Part shown: piece by piece, positions 1 through 11,630 of the stretch
How the letters are laid out: the number at the start of each line of letters is the position of its first letter
How positions within the stretch are numbered: position 1 is the stretch's first letter
DNA from: Trichuris trichiura
Taxonomy: Eukaryota > Nematoda > Enoplea > Trichinellida > Trichuridae
Length of the DNA: 64,000 bases
Direction: 5' to 3'
Assembly (NCBI GenBank): GCA_037903355.1
Contig: JBAJFE010000049.1
Coordinates: 306,839 to 370,838, forward strand
Position numbers and translations under genes: made by a program
Notes under the pieces: generated by a model
The model's database searches: none
Told to the model about the DNA's origin: nothing
The model's input: only the letters and a program-made list of their open reading frames with translations

Positions 1-803
1 TCTGTTACAATCGCTCTGAAACTTACGAACACAATAATGGCATAACTGATAACGTCACTTCTGAGCATTAGCATAAAGACGAATAGTTACACTTTTTTTC
101 CTGTGATGCTGTGCTTTACGAAAATACGCGCCATCTCACGGAGTGAAGTTCATCTTAATTTTGAAAAGTTTATTTGCATAACATTCTGTCTAGTAGTAAG
201 CAAGTCGTGTTGAAACTTCACTGAGGCCACAATTGTTCTTTTTCGCAATTTACTAGCATTTCATTATTCTTGCCTTCATAGGAGCAAGGAGTGACGTAAT
301 GTTTTTATATCTGTCATAGAGGCACACAGCCATACCAGATTGAACTTTCTCATCGACCTGAAAGTAAAAAATGAGCCGAATTAACGCGATGTATCTGATA
401 AGCAAGCAAATGATGCTTTAATAAGAAAAGAGTGCTATAAAATATTGATTACGAGTTAGCAGTACATAAACAGTTATCCTGCTGGGACATTGAAGAAGCT
501 GCAAATTGATCAAAGTGATTATGATGCGTTCAATATACGTTAATAGATTAAGTAAACTGATATTCAGTGACTCATTGCTACAAATTCAGGAATTCTATTA
601 GTTAGTAATTAAGTAGAGAACTTGGCTATTTTTAGTATTAATAATACGTTCCCGTAAACCTGATTAGGAGGTCTTCTACGGCTTTTCCCGTTTATTTGTG
701 TCTGTGCTGGTCTCTGTAAATGAACGAAACAACTGCTCTACCAACAGATGGATGAGCAATTATTAAGAAAAATTGTATGGGATCAATAAACTCAACTTTT
801 ACT

Positions 804-848
804 TCAGAGCTTTTGGAACGCTCTAGTTCTGTCGTCAGTGAGTTGGAG
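804..848 (-). ncRNA. Hammerhead-like motif, E1 left arm (core altered)
   Basis: On the minus strand: CTGACGA, then a hairpin (AGAAC..GTTCC in approximate pairing), then AAAA where GAAA is expected, then the palindromic AGCT and C. Same layout as the better-preserved copies at 36,275 and 48,280. The G-to-A change in the core predicts loss of self-cleavage. Confidence 0.4.
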
Positions 849-872
849 GAGCTGAAGTGAGCTGGAATGAGT

Positions 873-920
873 TCCTCCAACTCACTGACGACGCAACTAG
901 AGCGTTCCAAAAGCTCTGAA
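873..920 (+). ncRNA. Hammerhead-like motif, E1 right arm (core altered)
   Basis: Mirror of the left-arm motif: CTGACGA, hairpin, AAAA instead of GAAA, then AGCTC. Stem I is short (TCA/TGA). Confidence 0.4.
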
Positions 921-2216
921 ATAAAAATTGAGTGCATTGGTCCCATACAATTTTTCTTAATAATAGCTCATCTATCCGTTGGTAGAGCAGTTGTTTCGTT
1001 CAATTACAGAGACCAACACAGACACAAATAAACGGGAAAAGCCGTAGGAGACCTTCCAACCCTGAAACATCATGCCGTTATGAAACATCCAATATTCTAG
1101 TAAACCGTGTTATTCGCATTCATGGTGTACGTGCATAAACCTTCCCTTTAACAATCTCAGGGAAATACCAGGACCATTCAGGTAGAGAACAATTATATAA
1201 AAGCCGGTCCGTATGATCCTACAGCCAACATAATCATACAGGCGTCTGTACCAACGTACAGAGCAATAGAATTTTGATGGACCACGTCCAAAATCCTGAA
1301 CGATCAATATCAAGAAAACCCATATCAAGCAATGATAATGAAAAGCCTTTATTAAAATTTGTTACCTCCAACTTCAGATGGGAACCTATGATTTTCACGC
1401 CGGTGCTCCGTATTTTGTTTAAGCTTTGGGAACCTGAGCTCAGTTACAAGACGTCTTAACAAATTTGCATATAGCTGTCCAAGACTACTCCTGTGCCTAA
1501 TGTAAAACTGCTTTGCAATGGTTAGTAATCGCTATTGCTTTCTTAATACCTTCCGTCTAGTGTAACAGCCTTCTTCTTATTGTTTCTCTATGTAAATTGA
1601 AAATTCACCAACTGTTACAGTAGGCCGCTTAAGCATGAACTAAAATGAAGTATAGCTGAGAGGTTGCTGATAGTTTTCATAAGTTAACTGAGATTGTGCA
1701 TATTCAATCTGTAGTGGCATAGTCTAGACGCTGTCTGCCAAGGCAATGGCCACTTAAGGCGTGGGAACATGCATCATCAATAATCTGGTTACCAACCACC
1801 ACAATACTGTGACATAGTAGGGAAAAGGATTGGCGGGTAGTTACATTCCAGACAAAAATGTAACATTATCCCATATGTTTTCTTCGCCAAGCAATTCATG
1901 ATGTTACCTTTTCGCTACGCCAGGTTGTTCTGCACCGTTGCCGACTTGAACAACAAATTTGAGATATGCAACAGGAAAACGGTTTGATATCCCATTGAGC
2001 TAGCGAAGGCGTAGGCAAAACTGGAATCCTGATCGTTGGGGATTTTGAACATGGTCAGATTTTATTACATTGTAGCCGACTAGTGAAATGCAAGAAGTGA
2101 ATGAAAACATTCTTATTAATAATATTAGCAATGGAATCTCCATTCTTATCGCTAGAAGGTCCAAAGCATTGCTATAAAAAAATGTATTAACGCGCACAGT
2201 TCCTTGGCGCATTTTT

Positions 2217-3826
2217 TCAAAGATAATGTCTTCTTACACTTTTTAGGTCAAACAGTCTGTTGCATTTCATTCTACTCATTGGACTCGTCTTTGTTGGGTA
2301 AATCATCTTTCAGTGAGCGAAAGAATAATCGCTGCGTTACGTGAAAACATTCGCATGTTGGTAAATCATCTTTCTCGGTAGGAAAAGGATAAGTGAGAAT
2401 TATGAGCACATAATTGGATAACCCAATTTCCATACCGGTAAGCTGACATGACGGGGCTAAGCCTCGCTAATTTTTATAAGAAAGCGTTCCAATATCAGTG
2501 ACGATGCTTAGTGATGGCAGAAAATCATTTTGGATGCTTACTGTTCGTCCCTGGGATAGAAGGCAGAACATGTCCTTTTTTTTGCTTACTGCCCAAGAAG
2601 CTCCGCCTGCGTGCGGCAACCAGTATGTATCATTGATGGTCGCGCTACTGACATGTTCTATAGAGCGATCTTTTGTGCAATTAATATCTAGTCGATTGTA
2701 CCGCGTAGCTGAAGTGCCGCTGAACACAATCAGAGGCCTACTGAGCGTGGATGCAACTTCGGAGGCCAAGTCTGCGAAAACAAAAACTTCAATACGCTTA
2801 TTAATTATGCATGACTAATTTGCATACCAGTGTTAAAAGATTGGTGTTTGAAGATGAAAGCAGTTGGCGGCTTGTTCGGTCTCGACTGAACATAGAACCT
2901 TGGAGGAGGTGTCGTGGTCATTTCATCTTCTCTCAGGCTCTGAAGAGGACCACTTGTATCTTCTTCATACGCAAAACTGGATGCATAAATTAAAGGAGAA
3001 GCGTAAGACAGCTGATTTGCTGCAAGAAAGTAATGCGCTGTAAAATCGTACAAAGCAGAGTAATTGGTAGTACCAATGGATTCTAGCTCTTCCTTATTCA
3101 CACCCAAACAAACGAACATATGAGCTTGTCTCGTCAGATGGTCTGGCCATTCATACTTTTTACCAATCTTTGGAAATCCAGGAGCGCTGTGAGTTAAGAA
3201 GAACCCGCTCTCACCTTTGAACGCAATGACACCTAAACAAGAGTTGATTTTGTATTTTCTACTGATCGCTTATCTAGTCTGCAGATCAGCAGAAATAGGA
3301 TAAAAGCTATGACTATTACGCACAGACAATCCGTAAAAAAAGCAGATCGATACCTTTGGATGATCCATTTGTGGCAAATCCAGGCGACGTTGGTAATTGG
3401 TCATTGAATATGACATAAGATATACCACCGGCGTTTTGCTTTTGTTGGCGGCACTCAAGTGATTCCTTGGGTAGTACGTCCAGTACTTTTTTCAGAGTGG
3501 CGTACAAGGGACTTTCAGCTTCGTCAGAAATAGATTTAACGTTAATTTGTATGAGGCCGTCTTTCGGATCCTTGGATTTAGTATCACCCTGTTCACTTTT
3601 TTTCGCTTCATCATGTTTGTCTCGATCACTGTCTCCCTCTCCTGGATTATTCTCATCAACATTTTTCTTTTCAGTATTTTCCTCTTTGTTTTCTTCGTTT
3701 TCATCATTTTTGTCTTCGGCATCTGTCCTTTCAGCATGCTTATTTTCAGAAATCATGCTACCAATGTTACCTTTCAATCCCAGTCCAGTCAAGCGTAATT
3801 CTCCAGCAGGTTTGAACAATACGTAC
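2217..3826 (-). CDS. DNase II-like secreted protein, copy A (5' exon not found)
   Basis: Exons on the minus strand: 3,826-3,354, 3,232-2,828, 2,771-2,542, and a tentative last exon 2,288-2,217. All junctions are GT..AG with matching phases. The first base completes a TGG (Trp) codon from a missing signal-peptide exon, as in the complete gene at 11,631. The order follows DNase II: (W)YVLFKP near the start, a charged Lys/Glu/Asp insert, GGISYVIFND, then GSSKG, FFLTHSAPGFP, a middle domain, and HAGGASWAVS followed by FCLLSQGR. DNase II is a lysosomal or secreted acid endonuclease of the phospholipase D fold with two HxK motifs. Here the first HxK reads GSSKG and the second lacks its Lys, so it is probably not an active nuclease. 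If the last exon is wrong, the frame instead runs to a stop at 2,467. Confidence 0.75.
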
Positions 3827-5091
3827 CTTAAAAAGTCACATGGATGTTAGTAGCTACATGAAAACTGCGACAAATGGTCAATTTCTAGGTGTCCTAAGTT
3901 GACGATAAAATTTTTTGTTGTCAGGGATAAGTGCAAAACATTTTAGCAGATTGAATCCGTCAGAATGAGTCCCTTACAAAATCACAGGCTACGTTGTCGT
4001 AATCGCGCCTTAAACGCTTTTGTTGCGAATGTTTACCATCGTCTTTTACAACTACGCGCGTCAGTTAAGAAATTCTTAAAAATTAAAAAATTAAACGGTA
4101 CAAAATGCTCATCACTAATGCGCCTAAGAACAAGAAGGAAGCAGAAGAAACGAAGAAGAAGAAAACTTTTTCCTGACTTATTTGCTCTGATTTGAATAAC
4201 CTCAGTGTAAGTATATCTCTTACAACAGCAGTTGCGAAGTTATCATCGTCTCAGCAGGCGAAAGTAGAATGTTTTTTCATCACTGGCTACCTTCATTCTG
4301 ACATAAAGCTTAAAAAAAGTAAAATTTACTCGTCGTTAAATCTACTTTTTTTAATTCTGTTTTTAATATTATTTTTATATTACAGTTTTTACTTCTACTT
4401 TCGTTCATATGCTGCTTCAGCTTGCTTATTCAATTTCACTTTTTCCACTTTCTTCTATCTCGTTGAATATTGATAGATACAGCATTTTAACGACACATTG
4501 CGATTCTCAGGTTTACCATTGTTATTTAGCCTTTCACGACCTGAAAGCCCTTTATTTCTTTCCAAGAATAAATGGGCCAAACTCGACCAGTGCTCATTTT
4601 GGATAAGCCTTTAAACGCCTGTTTTAACTTGCATTATTTTCTGAAGTACCTTCTCTGGAAGTTATTGCAAAACAGTTGCCGTTATTTTGTATTAGTGTCA
4701 AACCTTTGAATTGCTACAGTACGCGTCACCAAGCAACATAAATTCATCGAAACTTTGCTCTACCGTAAAGTGAATGTGGCGACTTTGCGTATAGCACGCA
4801 GGCCTATTTTTTAAATAGTAACTTCAACAGCTTCTTTCAGAATACTGCCAGCTGTACATTAAAAAAAATGAAACCAAAAGGAAAAAGCCCCGTTGAACTG
4901 TACTAAGCAAAGACAGACAAGTTGCTTAATCAATAAACGTTTTTACTGAACCTACTTTGCGCGGCTAAAACAGCTGCTAAATAAACTTTCTTACACGTAT
5001 AGGTTGCAGTAAGGGATCTTTTTCTTGGAATATATGCTTGGATAGTGCGAAACTTACGTGGTAGACAAGCAGTTTAACAGCGGAGTAAATA

Positions 5092-6193
5092 CAGTCGGCC
5101 CTCGTTATCTGCGGTTAATTCGTCCAAAATTTTGAGCGTTTTACCGCGTTAAGTTGAATTCCGCGTTATATAGGCTACCCTATGAAAAAGCTAAATAGCT
5201 TTTATTCTAGCTGCGTATTTCGTCCTGTCCCCTTGAATTCCTTCCGGAACGGTTGTCATACGTAGTGATCCTTCGAAGCTTGGTACTACGGAATCTATCT
5301 ACGAGATGCTGACATCAACGAGACTGCGCTTGTCCAATGGGATCAGCCATCAGTGTCCAAACCGTTAGATACAGGAAAGGATGAAAGTAAGATGCTCTTT
5401 CTTTAAACGCTTGGAAAACGCCTTGTTTTAATGAGCTAAGCGATATTCTGGTGCGCAGAATGGGTAAACAGCAGGGGAAATATAAAATACATAGGAGAAA
5501 TTAAGCAGAAATAGTGAACATCACACAGAACACATCCACATAGAGCAAAACGTCTATGGCAGAAACGTTTGGCGCATCATGAATCAATTTATCCATTTTC
5601 TGTAGGTGGGCGCAGATCCCCTGGAGAACTGCCAGTCCTACGGTTTCCTGAGAACCTGTTGGTAGCGAAACTTTTCCCCTTAAAATGTTAGTCTCCTCAG
5701 CTGCCGGAGGTTTATTTGAAAACATTGTTATAGGGAATTGTCTTTCCCTTTTCTTCACTTTATCGAATAAATCTTGCAGCGGCTCCAACGAACTCGTTAT
5801 TCTTCGTGTAGCCATAGTGCCACGTTTCAAGGATGGACCGTATTCAGCAATCATATCCTTTAGGACCTGCGCTTGCAGGAAAATGCTGGTAAGCTTTTTC
5901 CGCGCCCAATCTGAGGGTATTAGAGCTTCTGTATGTTCCCTGACGTCGTCTTCTAGCATGTCAGAGAAACACTCACCTCCCAACTCCTTGGCAATATTCA
6001 CTACGTCCATCACCTACTCATCGATGGCACCTAAGTCCTCTCATTCATTGACTGCGTCTCCCCACAAACGTTTCCAGCAACCACAGACTGTTCTAGGCTC
6101 TATCTCGTGTACTGCCGTGTTAAAGATGACGTCACTATTTCACCCCGGACGAACCGCGTTGTATAGAACCCCGCGGATAACGAGGGCCGACTG
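5092..6193. mobile_element. Tigger/pogo-type DNA transposon, internally deleted
   Basis: The terminal inverted repeats start CAGTCGGCCCTCGTTATC at 5,092 and end with the reverse complement at 6,193. They are flanked by TA on both sides (5,090-5,091 and 6,194-6,195), the normal TA target duplication of the Tc1/mariner/pogo group. At 1.1 kb it is too short for a full transposase gene. The matching place in arm C (near 27,350) is an uninterrupted empty site, so the element moved in after the arms were duplicated. Confidence 0.85.
5501..6013 (-). pseudogene. Tigger/jerky-like transposase C-terminal remnant
   Basis: A 170-codon frame inside the 5,092-6,193 element, on the minus strand. The start resembles the acidic tail of Tigger/jerky transposases (…VVNIAKELGGECFSD…EEDV-like). 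The DNA-binding CENP-B domain and the DDE catalytic core are missing, so it is a relic. It could encode a tail peptide only; the assignment rests mostly on the element's ends. Confidence 0.5.
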
Positions 6194-9100
6194 TAAAGAG
6201 AGATGAATAACTAACTAGCCGACTAGCAGCGCACAAGCGACAAGATCGCAGAGACGTCCTCGATGGACTACACTATGGAAGAAAAAACGCGTGCAGGGAA
6301 GTTGCTAGGAAGTGTTACCCGAGGAAGTTACTTCATCACACACTTTTGATTATAGATAATAGACAATGCGTAGCACTTACCAGTCAACGAAAACAGGGTT
6401 TTCACCTGGAAAAAAACGTTTTGATTAAATCTGTAACAATCTTGTGAGTATTCATCGATTGGTACTTACCGTCAGTCACTGTCTGGCATCCTAAATGATC
6501 TATAAATCCGCTATATTAGTTAGCAGTTGTTTCCTCTAGTTTTGCTTACCATCTTGCTCCAAAGTGCCAGTTATAAATATGCAAATTAACGACAAGACGA
6601 CGAGCGTTTCACGCCTAGACACAAAAGATTATTTTACATTAGTAGTACGGTTTGGTATTGCTGGCGCCGCCGCACGTAAAAAAGGCAAACCGTATTTGCA
6701 GAACGGGGCAGAAAGAAAATCTACAAAGACTATAAATTCACAAGACCATACGTAAGAAGCAGAAAGCGGAAACCTTAGTGTTATTTGGAAACCTGGAAAA
6801 CAGAATGAAGAAGATGATGATATACGACAGCATCTAAGCGTTTTTGGGGCAGTTGCACACGCGAGCTGATCTATGAACTTTAAAAGCTGAATTTCCTTGG
6901 CAGCGATCTCTGAACGCTCATCTCCACCATAAAGCAAGCAAGCAACAAGTCTTCATAACTTTCCCTGACCAGGGTAAGTTCGCAGGATGATTGTAAACAG
7001 AATAACAGAAATGTAAGAGATATTTCACATAAAAAATCCTGTAATTTACTGGATAGAAGGCTTTCTCTGGATTATAGCTAGAGTGTTCCCGAACGAAAGC
7101 CTACGATAAAAGCTGAGCTCTAAAAATTATAACAAATGCAGAAAACTAACTCTGACTGCGAGCATTTGGTTAACTTTGGTTTTTAAACAGGCAGCGATAA
7201 AAATTCTTAAATGGAAGTTTAAGCTGCTCAAGGGATTCCAAGCTTATGATATTATCTCTAGTGAACATATAATGGTGAGTGAGAACAGATAAAGCCTTCA
7301 TCAGTTTTGACTTTTTACCTCACAAGTATTTGACGGGTTAAGTTCATTCTTCTTGAGCTTTCAGCGATAGATGTTAGTATCTCTACAGTTGCGGAACGTC
7401 AGAGATTGCAAAGACTTCTTATTCATTTGAAAACAAGTTGTGACTAAGCTGTTTACGCAATTTTGATGTTCATAGAAAAAAATGGAACCGTAAATTTCCA
7501 CCTTGCAACAACGTTTTCTGTCATCAAACCCCAGAAAAATTTTACTTTGAAAACACAGAGCTTTCATGATCCTTTATCTTCAGGGTACAAGTTCGCGCGC
7601 CCCTGGGTAAGTTAATGGCTAGTCACGAAAGATGCAAAAAATTGCTGTTTTCAACAGGAAACCATTGTAAGTTTAACAACAACGAGAAGTCGTCTTTGCC
7701 AGATAAGTTCTAACCGCTTACGCAACTGCTTGTCAGCTATTAGATTTCGAAAGCTGTAAAGCAATTATCTAATGTATGGACATTTTATGAACTCGACTGG
7801 CATCTGCTGCCTTAAAGTTGCTGCTATTTTTTCTCAGCAACCAATAGAAATCAGGAAACTTTTGCTGTTCATCAGCCTGACAGCTTTAAGAAAGTCGCGG
7901 CCAATTCAGGAGTCAATAAAGCTTTTGTGAATTGGAAAGTTTCTTGACAAAACACAGAAGCTATGAAGAACATTGTATTTACTGTTTTGACAACGTGGTA
8001 CACACGATACTTTACTATAATATTACCACCGAACTTGTGTTACATGCTTCCGCTTGCGCGTTTACGTTGAATTTCCGTTGTAATGGTCAAAAACCATTGC
8101 AGAGGGAACCTTCCTCAGGAAAAAATCGTTTATCCTTCCCGTTGCATATGGAAGAGAACGGTCGACCGCAGCTATCAGAACTCAGCTGGTCCATCGTCCG
8201 CGGTAAAGCGCAAGCCTTAATACCACCAGATGCGGAGTTTAAAATAGTCACTTTAAGATTGCTGAACCTGAGAATCAAAATTTCACTTTAGACTCACTGC
8301 TTTACATTACTCAATTCTGAGGTTGAAGTACACACCTTAAATTCCTTGAACCTGAGAACAAAATTTCCACCTTAAGCTCGTTGCTTTAAAGTACAAAATA
8401 GAGAGTTTAAAGTAGTCGCTTCAAACTCGTTGAATATGATATTTTATGAATCTAGTCTATTCCGTTTGGGCTCAATTTAATTGCGTAGGATGGAAAAGCA
8501 GCAAAAAAACTTTAATTCCTATGCATAAGAGCACCTTTTCATAAAACCCTTTTGCATTCATGCTGTTTAGTTTAGCTGTTTGTTAACAGCTTAGTATTTC
8601 AAACATTTTCGGTTAATTTGAACCCCCTTTTATTCGTAGCATCAGCAGACATCAAGCGGAGTTCGCTGTTGTGAAATATTAGCTAGCTTAATTAACTGAT
8701 CAGATTCATTCGTATGCAGGTATATAACCATGATTATTCATTTGGCAAGCTACGTATTAATCACAACTCATTTTTATCCCTTTAGCTGCTTCACATTAAG
8801 CTACTAAAATAAGAGCACAAGTTTCTTAATTAAGCTTTTCATGCTTTTTAAGGAAAGGTTCAACAAGTTCGTGCGCGTAACTTGAGCACGATTTGAGATG
8901 ATTAGCTGCTTAATTTTTTCTTGTTACCATCATAGCTTTCTTTAGTAGCATGAATATTCGAACTATAAGGACACTTTTAAAACTGTTTCAATTTTTTAAA
9001 ATCATTAATACAAAGAGCTTTGTGGTGGAAACATTGACTCAGTAATTGTGAATTAAACGTGAAGATATTAAAGGCATTTCACTTACATGGCGATGTCTCA

Positions 9101-9523
9101 AATGTAATTGACCAAAAAGCGCCGCTAACTGATTAGCTTTTATACATTTCTTCGCAGATGACATAGCAAGTTTTGCTATTTGCATTTGAGCTCGTAACGT
9201 CTGCTGCACGCTGTTAATCAACAAAGGTGTAAAAATACTGAACAGCAATGTGGGCTGAGCAGGTTAAGCAATCGTAATTGAGCGTTATAGAAAATAATCT
9301 ACTGACTTTGAACTTAGCAATTTTGCAAGGATGATCGGATGCTTTGTACAGACGTAAAAAGCTAGCGAATACCATCCTAATAGACTCCGTTGCGAAACTA
9401 TCGCAAGTGCGAGTGTTGCAATGATGAGAAAAGTGTAATATGTTTTGCACGTTAAATCCTAAACTTTTCAGCTGAGTACAATTCTTATGAGCTTGCAAAA
9501 GACTAACTTCACAAATTATTAAT
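6194..9523. other. Non-coding part of arm A
   Basis: Only short open frames that change or break in the mirror copy (for example 8,087-8,291 versus 25,270-25,700). Some short internally repeated phrases (CTTTAAA…GTTGCTTTA) occur at 8,250-8,430 and 25,250-25,440. I see no gene, RNA gene or mobile element here. Confidence 0.5.
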
Positions 9524-11630
9524 GTTAGTAGTTACACTCCTGCCATTTTCACTTTTGAGTCGTGAATTTTAAGATGTAAGGAAAATACTCCTCAGGAGAT
9601 CAGCAGTAGTAAACTGCGTATTCTTTAGATCTCGAATCCCTTCGCAACAAACTTCCAGCGGGCATATTTTGAACAAATGTAGTTTAAATTCTCATGCAAA
9701 TTATTTCATTCATCGAAAACCGCCACCGCGAGAGCATTGGTTCGGTGAACATTAATTTGCTGTATAAAAACTTTCAGATTTCTAAACTTTTGTGTCTGGT
9801 GAAACTCAATAGTTTAACAGCAGAACGGTGCGGTTTTGACCCTTTTTACTGAGCTTAATTGCAGTGCAGAGCTCTTCAAGCAGACAAATGCATCTAAAAA
9901 GTTGCCTCATCAGTTATGTATATTCAAAGTTAAAAAATTCACCAGCAGTTTTAATTTTCAATTGAAATCATGCTTTTTACATTTTCACGAGCTCCAGCGA
10001 CATCTCAATGTGCTTGCTTGTCACGGAAAACAAAACTGCGCAATGGGGTGACAACTGCACCGCAAACACGTTAAGGAATAGCAGCTGGTTGCAGCTGTAA
10101 GACCCAACTTGTTAAGCTTACAGCTTCTGTTAAATTAAAAATAATTTTTTGAATTACTTGAAAGGATGGTACTGCAACAAGCGCAACTTTTGTTTTCAAG
10201 GTACTTGCAGGGAATTATCATCTAATCTGATGTAGAAAAATTATTACGTGTACAGGTGACGTGTTTTCTGTTTGACAATGTTGTGCACAGTATATGCCGC
10301 CTAACTCGTCATCTGATGAAGTCATGGTACAAGTCAAGCGTTGACGATTTGTTCAGTTTGAAACAAATGCCTCAATAAATAGAACAAAGTTTACAAACGG
10401 CTCAAAATCGCTACTGAAGATGGATATATAAAAGGAAGACCACTTCACGCTACTTGTGCATTTCTGTCTCTGCTCAGAACATCATGTAAGTCATATTCTA
10501 CATTGAAACGCTATTTGACAGTGTAATGTCTTCGCAGGTATTGTGATCTGCTAAAATTGCACTTTTGAGTTTTAATAGATTAATTTATCTCTTATAGGAT
10601 TAAAAGATGCTGAATAACTGCGCAAGAAATGAACTTTTGTTTTTGCATGCTCTTGTCATTACCACGCAAAATAAATTTAAATTTTAATGATTCGCAGGCT
10701 GCTAGGTAATAAAAAGGTGAAGTTTTAAAAACATCTTTTACTCTCCTGATAGTAAGAGCCAGGATCTGGGCAACCTGAAATTTTTTCTGACAATTTGCCT
10801 GTTTCCGCTCGTGAAGCTTTAGTAATAGCTCGCTAAATTCAACAGCCAAAAACTGTTAATTCAGTCAACGTTTAGGGCCTTTCTAACTTAAAGTATTTCA
10901 ACTAGAAAACAGCCTTTATTTGCATAAGTTAGCAGAACTTGGTTTCTTGTTGAAAAATTGTAAGCAATATATTTTAGAGCATGATAGAGTTATTCCAGCG
11001 CGTATTTTTGAAGCTTAACATGCCTTCTGAGAAAGGTCTTTGCTGATGGGGAGCATACAAGGTTTATCCAATCCCATCATGAACATCGAGAACAAGTGGC
11101 TACGAAGATAGTTACGTCAGTATAATGTGACATTTCAAAGCGGGAGAATTTGACTTTAAACGATATTTTTTGACAGAGACAATGTCAGCCTTTCGGATTA
11201 TAAAGAAATTATATTAGCAGACAAATTTAGAAATACAAGAAAAGGAAAATGATCACGCTAAAGCACAATAAGAACTGAACAGAATAAAGTAAAAACGAAA
11301 TGAGATATAAACAGTGAAGGTAATTTTTCATACGGAGGGTATTGCATGTCTGTTTAATGGAATAATCAATGTGTAAAAACAAAAAGGATCCGGAAGCTTT
11401 CGGGATCATTGGCACACGTCGTCGGTGAAATAATTTGAACGTTACTTCTGGTAGAAAACATCAGAGACGACTATATGAAGTGAGATTGGTTGCAACGACC
11501 ACTTTTAAAAATGCAAAACAGTATGGCCAAACTATTTGTATTAATGATCTTGTCGTTAGGCAGCGTTTCTTTCCCGCCTAATCAGAAGCTGTATTAATTG
11601 AAAATTCGTTGTAGAGCCTATTTTAATTCC
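9524..11630. other. Spacer without a recognisable gene
   Basis: Short unrelated open frames only. The single notable site is the TATA-like box near 10,424 (separate entry). Confidence 0.45.
10420..10490 (+). promoter_or_regulatory. Possible TATA promoter with a short first exon
   Basis: TATATAAAAGG lies at about 10,424. It is followed ~30 bases later by a likely start region and, at ~10,485, by a consensus donor (CAT|GTAAGT). This could be a 5'-untranslated exon of the DNase II-like gene whose ATG is at 11,631. Inference only. Confidence 0.3.

Larger units (their letters stand above)
661..1099. mobile_element. Foldback (Penelope-derived) element E1
   Basis: Two arms (about 661-860 and 873-1,054) are near-perfect reverse complements. 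The outer parts match the ends of the Penelope-like element at 32,441-36,500 (for example the motif ctaccaac.gatggatgag). A 3' tail of about 40 bp resembles the tails of the other copies. A 7-bp repeat GTAAACC at 654-660 and 1,100-1,106 may be a target duplication. Only a short piece of its left end survives at the same place in arm C, so the insertion predates the arm duplication and was later mostly deleted there. Confidence 0.7.
1..9523 (+). repeat. Arm A of a large inverted segmental duplication
   Basis: The sequence of this arm reappears in reverse orientation at about 23,966-32,400. Base 1 onward matches the reverse complement of ~32,400 downward at roughly 90% by eye, and the two copies part at ~9,523 / ~23,966. 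The arm includes a DNase II-like gene (2,217-3,826), a foldback element (661-1,099) and a Tigger-like transposon (5,092-6,193) that is absent from the other arm. The true outer end may lie outside the window. No convincing gene is seen in 6,194-9,523 beyond noise-length open frames. Confidence 0.9.

Noticed and set aside
3965..4195. Arg/Lys-rich frame on the plus strand, and a C..W donor-like site on the minus strand as a possible first exon of DNase II-like copy A
   Set aside because: The equivalent site in arm C (~28,385) has a stop in the needed frame and neither copy gives a signal peptide.
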